Assembly: GCF_900113865.1 (NCBI RefSeq)
Contig: NZ_FOQY01000006.1
Span: 136,041 to 200,040, forward strand
Reading direction: 5' to 3'
DNA length: 64,000 bases
DNA from: Streptosporangium canum
GTDB taxonomy: Bacteria > Actinomycetota > Actinomycetes > Streptosporangiales > Streptosporangiaceae
Of this stretch, positions 60,379 to 64,000 are shown in pieces (within the stretch, counting starts at the first letter, position 1; each line of letters starts with the position of its first letter). Under the pieces are notes generated by a model, which had not been told where the DNA came from, made no database searches, and was given only the letters and a program-made list of their open reading frames with translations. The position numbers were made by a program, and so were the translations under genes.

Positions 60379-60935
60379 TACTTGTGCTCCTCTAGGGTTT
60401 CCACGTCATCGGGCAGGAACGGTGCCAGCTCGGGGAGCTCGTCGAGATCCCGCAGGCCCATCCGCTCGAGAAAATACGAACTTGTCCGGTAGAGCAGGGC
60501 CTGGCTCTCCGGTTCGGTGCCGGCCTCCTCGACCAGCCCCCGCGTCACCAGCGTGCGCATGACACCGTCGCTGTTGACGCCTCGGATGGCCGCCACCCGG
60601 GCCCGGCTGACCGGTTGCCGGTAGGCGACCACGGCCAGGGTCTCCAGCGCGGCCTGGGTGAGCCGCGTCTGCTGGCCGTCGCGGACGAACCGCTCCACGA
60701 GGGCCGCGCATTCGGCCCGCGTGTAGAACCGCCAGCCGCCCGCGACCTCTCTAAGGTCGAAACCCCGGCCGGCCTCCGTGTATTCCGCCGACAGCTTACG
60801 GAGTGCGGCGGCGACCTCGTCGGTGGGCCGTTCCAGGATCTGGGCGAGGGTCATCTCGGCGACCGGCTCGTCGACGACGAGAAGGATGGCCTCCAACCCG
60901 GCGTACAGGTCCGGTTCGGGCACCACGTCAGTCAT
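60378..60935 (-). CDS. scpB: Condensin subunit ScpB
   Basis: A 185-aa kleisin-associated protein with two winged-helix domains. Motifs are AILLVVDEPVAEMTLAQIL, GWRFYTRAE, TQAALETLAVVAYRQPVSRA and the RGVNSDGVMRTLVTRGLVEE helix. ScpB dimers bind ScpA and SMC to compact and segregate the chromosome. ATG 60935 overlaps the scpA stop region by 8 bp, so the two are coupled. Confidence 0.95.
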   Translation of the reverse strand: MTDVVPEPDLYAGLEAILLVVDEPVAEMTLAQILERPTDEVAAALRKLSAEYTEAGRGFDLREVAGGWRFYTRAECAALVERFVRDGQQTRLTQAALETLAVVAYRQPVSRARVAAIRGVNSDGVMRTLVTRGLVEEAGTEPESQALLYRTSSYFLERMGLRDLDELPELAPFLPDDVETLEEHK

Positions 60936-61779
60936 GGGCGGGCTCTTTCTTACTGCTCTCGTCGTAGTCGTCCGCCACGGCGACGTCTCCGTCGTCGCTG
61001 CCGGTCCAGGTCACGTGCAGTTCCCCGAGGGGCTCCACCTGGTCGAAGGAGACGGCCGCCTCCCGGTAGAGCTCCAGGACGGCCAGGAAACGCGCGACGA
61101 CCTCGAAGGTGCCGGCGCAGTCGGAGGTGAGGGCCCGGAAGGTCGCCCGGCGCACCCGCCGCAGCCGCTCGACAAGGATAACCGCCTGGTCCCGCACATT
61201 GGCGAGTGGTTGGTAGATGTGGGCGACGGAGACCGACGGAGGGGCCTTGGGCGCGAAGGCCCGCTGGGCGAGCTGGGCGAGGCGGTCGGGGCCGATGCCG
61301 AGGATCAGCTCGGGCAGGAGGTTGGCGAACTGGGCCTCCATCGGCACGGTCCGGGGGAAGCGCAGGGCCTCCTCGGCCATCCGGCCGGAGAAGACCTTCA
61401 CGACCTCCTTGTAGGCCCGGTACTGCAGGAGGCGGGCGAACAGCAGGTCGCGCGCCTCCAGGAGGGCGAGGTCCTCCTCGTCGTCGACCTCGCCCGAGGG
61501 CAGCAGCCTGGCCGCCTTGAGGTCGAGCAGGGTCGCCGCGACGAGCAGGAAGTGGCTCGTCTGCTCCAGGTCCCACTCCGGGCCACGGGCCCGGATGTAG
61601 GAGATGAACTCGTCGGTGACCTGGCTGAGCGAGACCTCGGTGATGTCGAGCTTGTGCTTGGAGATCAGACCGAGCAGCAGGTCGAAGGGGCCCTCGAAGA
61701 CCTCCAGGTGCACCCTGAAGGTGTCGTCGGGCGCCTGCACCCCCAGGGTGCCGTCGGCCGTCTTCGGCTGCTCGGTCAT
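60928..61779 (-). CDS. scpA: Condensin kleisin subunit ScpA
   Basis: A kleisin of 283 aa from ATG 61779; GTG 61797 would add six residues. N-terminal VHLEVFEGPFDLLLGLISKH is the SMC-binding motif. The middle has KLDITEVSLSQVTDEFI, and the C-terminal winged helix ends FLAVLELYREAAVSFDQVEP. It bridges SMC heads and recruits ScpB. It is part of the conserved xerD-parA-scpAB cluster. Confidence 0.95.
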   Translation of the reverse strand: MTEQPKTADGTLGVQAPDDTFRVHLEVFEGPFDLLLGLISKHKLDITEVSLSQVTDEFISYIRARGPEWDLEQTSHFLLVAATLLDLKAARLLPSGEVDDEEDLALLEARDLLFARLLQYRAYKEVVKVFSGRMAEEALRFPRTVPMEAQFANLLPELILGIGPDRLAQLAQRAFAPKAPPSVSVAHIYQPLANVRDQAVILVERLRRVRRATFRALTSDCAGTFEVVARFLAVLELYREAAVSFDQVEPLGELHVTWTGSDDGDVAVADDYDESSKKEPAHD

Positions 61780-61809
61780 CCCACCATTGTCCCGCACCCG
61801 GGACCGCGG

Positions 61810-62757
61810 TCACCGCTCCAGCGCGGCCCATCTGGTGAGGACTTCGCGGGCCAGCTCACGGTAGGCGCTGGCGCCGAGCGAGGAGGAGTCGAAGCTGGTG
61901 ATGGGCTCACCGGCCACGGTGGCGTCGGGGAAGCGGACCGTCCGGTTGATCACCGTGTGGTAGACCTTGTCGTCGAACGCCTCGACCACCCGGGCCAGCA
62001 CCTCGCGGCCGTGCAGGGTCCGCGCGTCGTACATGGTGGCGAGCAGGCCCTCGATGACCAGGTCCTCGTTGATGCGCTGCTGGACCTTGATGATGGTGTC
62101 CATGAGCAGCGCGACCCCGCGCAGCGCGAAGAACTCGCACTCCAGCGGCACCATGACGCCGTGCGCGCAGGCCAGCGCGTTGATCGTGAGCAGGCCCAGG
62201 GAGGGCTGGCAGTCGATCAGGCACACGTCGTACTCGGGCAGGAGGGGTTTGATCACCCGGCCGAGCACCTGCTCTCGGGCGACCTCCGTGACGAGCTGGA
62301 CTTCGGCCGCGGACAGGTCGATGTTGCTGGGCAACAGGTCCATGCCCTCGACACCGGTCTCCATCAGCACGTCCCTGGCGGTGATCTGCCGCTCCATCAG
62401 GAGGTTGTAGACCGTCAGGTCGAGCTGGTGGGGGTTGATCCCGAGGCCGACGGAGAGGGCGCCCTGCGGGTCGAAGTCGACCAGCAGCACCTTGAGCCCG
62501 GCCTCGGCCAGCGCCGCGCCCAGGTTGATGGTGGTGGTCGTCTTGCCGACGCCGCCCTTCTGGTTGACCATGGCCACGACACGCGCCGGCCCGTGCACCG
62601 TGCGAGGGGGCGGGTCGGGAAAGACCGGGCGGGGTCGCCCGGTCGGGCCGAGGACTCCCCCAGTGTGAGGGGTCCCGGCGGTCTTGGTGTCCCCCCAGGG
62701 ATTCTCGGGGTTTCCAGGGGTCGTTCCCCGGACAGAACCGTCGGTGGTCACAGTCAC
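61810..62757 (-). CDS. ParA/Soj-family AAA ATPase
   Basis: A 315-aa ParA-like ATPase. An N-terminal Pro/Gly-rich extension of about 55 residues precedes the deviant Walker A in VNQKGGVGKTTTTINL. DFDPQGALSVGLG, CLIDCQPSLG and ALACAHGVMVPLECEF follow. GTG 62757 has AGGGAGG at 8 nt. There is no parB next to it, so this is the ScpAB-linked paralogue and not the origin-linked ParA. It probably helps position DNA or a cargo. Confidence 0.9.
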   Translation of the reverse strand: MTVTTDGSVRGTTPGNPENPWGDTKTAGTPHTGGVLGPTGRPRPVFPDPPPRTVHGPARVVAMVNQKGGVGKTTTTINLGAALAEAGLKVLLVDFDPQGALSVGLGINPHQLDLTVYNLLMERQITARDVLMETGVEGMDLLPSNIDLSAAEVQLVTEVAREQVLGRVIKPLLPEYDVCLIDCQPSLGLLTINALACAHGVMVPLECEFFALRGVALLMDTIIKVQQRINEDLVIEGLLATMYDARTLHGREVLARVVEAFDDKVYHTVINRTVRFPDATVAGEPITSFDSSSLGASAYRELAREVLTRWAALER

Positions 62758-62856
62758 CAGTCGAACCTCCCTGACGGCCTCGAACCGGACCGTCCGGACG
62801 GACACTATGGCGTCAACACGTATGCGGCAAGGCGGCACGCCCGGACATAACCAAGG

Positions 62857-63783
62857 TCAATGCCGTGCGCGCGGGTGCGCCGCGGCATAGGCCTCGCGGA
62901 TCTTGTCGACCGTGACCAGGGTGTACACCTGCGTGGTGGTCACCGAGGCGTGGCCGAGTAATTCCTGAACCACCCTAACGTCCACACCCCCGTCTAGGAG
63001 GTGCGTTGCGAACGAATGTCGCAAGATATGGGGGGAGATTCCCACCAGCCCCCCGCGCTCGGCGGCCGCCTGGAGGACCTCCCAGGCGCCCTGGCGGGTG
63101 AGCCGGCCGCCCCTGGCGTTGAGGAACAGCCCCGAGGTGCCCCTTCCGTGGGCGGCGATGCCCGGACGCGCCCGGGCGAGGTAGGCGCCCAGCGCCTCCC
63201 TGGCGAAGCGGCCCAGGGGCACCAGGCGGGTGCGCCCGCCCTTGCCGCGCAGCCGCACCTGCTGGGTGTCGGAGCCCAGATCGACGTCGTCCACCGCGAG
63301 CCCCACGGCCTCGGAGATGCGCGCGCCGGTGCCGTACAGCAACTCCAGCAGCGCCCGGTTGCGCATCGTCAGCGGTGCGCCTTCGGGGCCGGAGGCGGCG
63401 ATGAGCCGCTCCACGTCGTCCACGCTGATCGCCTTGGGCAACCGCCTGAGCTGCCTCGGCGGCCGTACCCCGTGGGCCGGGTCGTGGCCGGACACGCCCT
63501 CGCGCAGCGCGAAGCGGTGCAGGCCGCGCACCGCGGAGACGGCGCGCGCCGCCGAGCTGGCGACGAGGGCCTGGTGCTCCTCGTCGCCCTCCCTGAGCGC
63601 GGCCAGGAAGGCCGTGACGTCACCTTCGGCGACCTCGCCGAAGGTGACGCGTCCACGGCTCTTCAGATGCTCCACATACCGCAGGAGGTCACGGCGGTAG
63701 GAGGCCAGTGTGTTGGCAGCCAGGCCACGCTCCAGCGCCAGATGGGCGAGGTAGCTGGAGAGGACGGCCTCCGTCTCGCTCAG
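62857..63783 (-). CDS. xerD: Tyrosine recombinase XerD, probable CTG start
   Basis: A 308-aa chromosome-dimer resolvase. The N-terminal SAM-like domain begins [20 protein letters not shown]. Catalytic residues are Arg in [12 protein letters not shown], His/Arg in [12 protein letters not shown], His in [14 protein letters not shown] and the Tyr in the same segment. The frame has no ATG, GTG or TTG between the preceding stop and GTG 63675, which would remove about 36 essential residues. CTG 63783 follows a perfect AGGAGG at 5 nt and gives the normal length. Confidence 0.9.
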   Translation of the reverse strand: MSETEAVLSSYLAHLALERGLAANTLASYRRDLLRYVEHLKSRGRVTFGEVAEGDVTAFLAALREGDEEHQALVASSAARAVSAVRGLHRFALREGVSGHDPAHGVRPPRQLRRLPKAISVDDVERLIAASGPEGAPLTMRNRALLELLYGTGARISEAVGLAVDDVDLGSDTQQVRLRGKGGRTRLVPLGRFAREALGAYLARARPGIAAHGRGTSGLFLNARGGRLTRQGAWEVLQAAAERGGLVGISPHILRHSFATHLLDGGVDVRVVQELLGHASVTTTQVYTLVTVDKIREAYAAAHPRARH

Positions 63784-63795
63784 GGTGTCCTCCTG

Positions 63796-64000
63796 TCATG
63801 CCTCCGGTGCGTCGGCGGGCCGCAGTGAGGCGAAAGCATCCGCCGAAGCGGCGTATGCGGCGAGAATACCGGCCACGGCTTGGGAATTGTGGATCATTCC
63901 CGCCAGGGCACGCCGAACCGCGTCGGACAGGGGGATCCAGACCACCGGCATGTCGACCTCCTCGTGCCGGTGAACGAAGTCGAGCTCCCCTTCGGGGATG
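63796..64000 (-). CDS. NUDIX hydrolase (ADP-ribose pyrophosphatase type), 3' part
   Basis: Only the last 68 codons are in the window; the NUDIX box lies outside. The visible part reads HRHEEVDMPVVWIPLSDAV and MIHNSQAVAGILAAYAASA. This matches the C-terminus of ADP-ribose pyrophosphatases that precede xerD in actinobacteria. The stop is TGA 63796-63798, 12 bases before the xerD CTG. The family cleaves ADP-ribose to AMP and ribose 5-phosphate. Confidence 0.75.
   Translation of the reverse strand, partial: IPEGELDFVHRHEEVDMPVVWIPLSDAVRRALAGMIHNSQAVAGILAAYAASADAFASLRPADAPEA

Noticed and set aside
58150..60492. 780-codon plus-strand frame opposite rluB with TVRAETAT-like repeats
   Set aside because: It mirrors the RluB repeat; the minus-strand frame ends in a bona fide RluB catalytic domain.
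60778..62850. 690-codon plus-strand frame opposite scpA and parA
   Set aside because: It is a shadow of two conserved genes; no recognisable domain.
1..64000. CRISPR arrays, IS elements, rRNA operons
   Set aside because: No spacer-repeat array, transposase or rRNA sequence was seen. The only tyrosine recombinase is the housekeeping XerD in its usual context.

Overview
The window is chromosomal DNA of a very GC-rich, Gram-positive actinomycete. Supporting features are mostly G/C third codon positions, many GTG and TTG starts, a complete yrbE-mce lipid-import operon, an lprG-type lipoprotein with its MFS partner, SARP-like NB-ARC/LuxR and HATPase regulators, a DUF5999 protein, and the actinobacterial block NUDIX-xerD-parA-scpA-scpB-rluB-aroH-tyrA-cmk-der. 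The style is closest to Streptosporangiales (Streptosporangium/Nonomuraea-like). That placement is inference; there is no rRNA or tRNA here to test it.

Layout. 1-4.8 kb: 3' part of a HEAT-repeat protein, an RNHCP zinc protein, and a PTS-type dihydroxyacetone kinase operon (dhaKLM). 4.9-7.7 kb: an Eis-like acetyltransferase, then a decayed, gene-poor, lower-GC stretch holding the C-terminal stub of a YpfJ-like zinc metallopeptidase. 7.7-16.0 kb: a secreted protein of about 2545 residues (DNRLRE, Ig-like, ten long tandem repeats inserted in a LamG domain, C-terminal NucA/NucB DNase) followed by a 202-aa orphan that is a candidate immunity protein. 16-21 kb: an MFS stub, a small Smr protein, a secreted subtilisin-like protease behind a structured 5' leader, and a CBS protein. 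21.1-27.5 kb: a PucR regulator divergent from a five-gene branched-chain-amino-acid-type ABC importer. 27.6-29.2 kb: an Xaa-Pro aminopeptidase with its own intrinsic terminator. 29.2-38.7 kb: yrbEAB-mceABCDEF plus an Mce-associated protein, almost entirely translationally coupled, including two tiny ORFs bridging mceC-mceD and mceD-mceE. 38.9-45.2 kb: an ECF sigma factor coupled to an LCP protein, a phosphopantetheinyl transferase, a RutE-like nitroreductase with a MarR regulator, and lprG-MFS. 45.2-54.5 kb: a class A PBP, a LysR/MBL pair, an SDR, a large ATPase-LuxR regulator, and DUF5999-HATPase. 54.8-64 kb: the conserved housekeeping block on the minus strand, running off the right edge in a NUDIX gene.

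How the parts work together. The mce operon and lprG-MFS are both envelope-lipid transport systems. LCP, PBP and the ECF sigma point to cell-wall assembly. The minus-strand block combines chromosome condensation and resolution (ScpAB, ParA-like, XerD) with ribosome biogenesis (Der, RluB), CMP kinase and tyrosine biosynthesis. The best candidate for something undescribed is the giant DNase protein with its orphan neighbour. Next are the bridging mini-ORFs of the mce operon, the ECF-LCP pair, the RG/D-rich RluB extension and the folded leader of the protease gene. Most intergenic hairpins lack U-tracts, as is usual in high-GC actinomycetes. Several short gene stubs (metallopeptidase, MFS, CDF, aldo/keto reductase) show ongoing gene decay.
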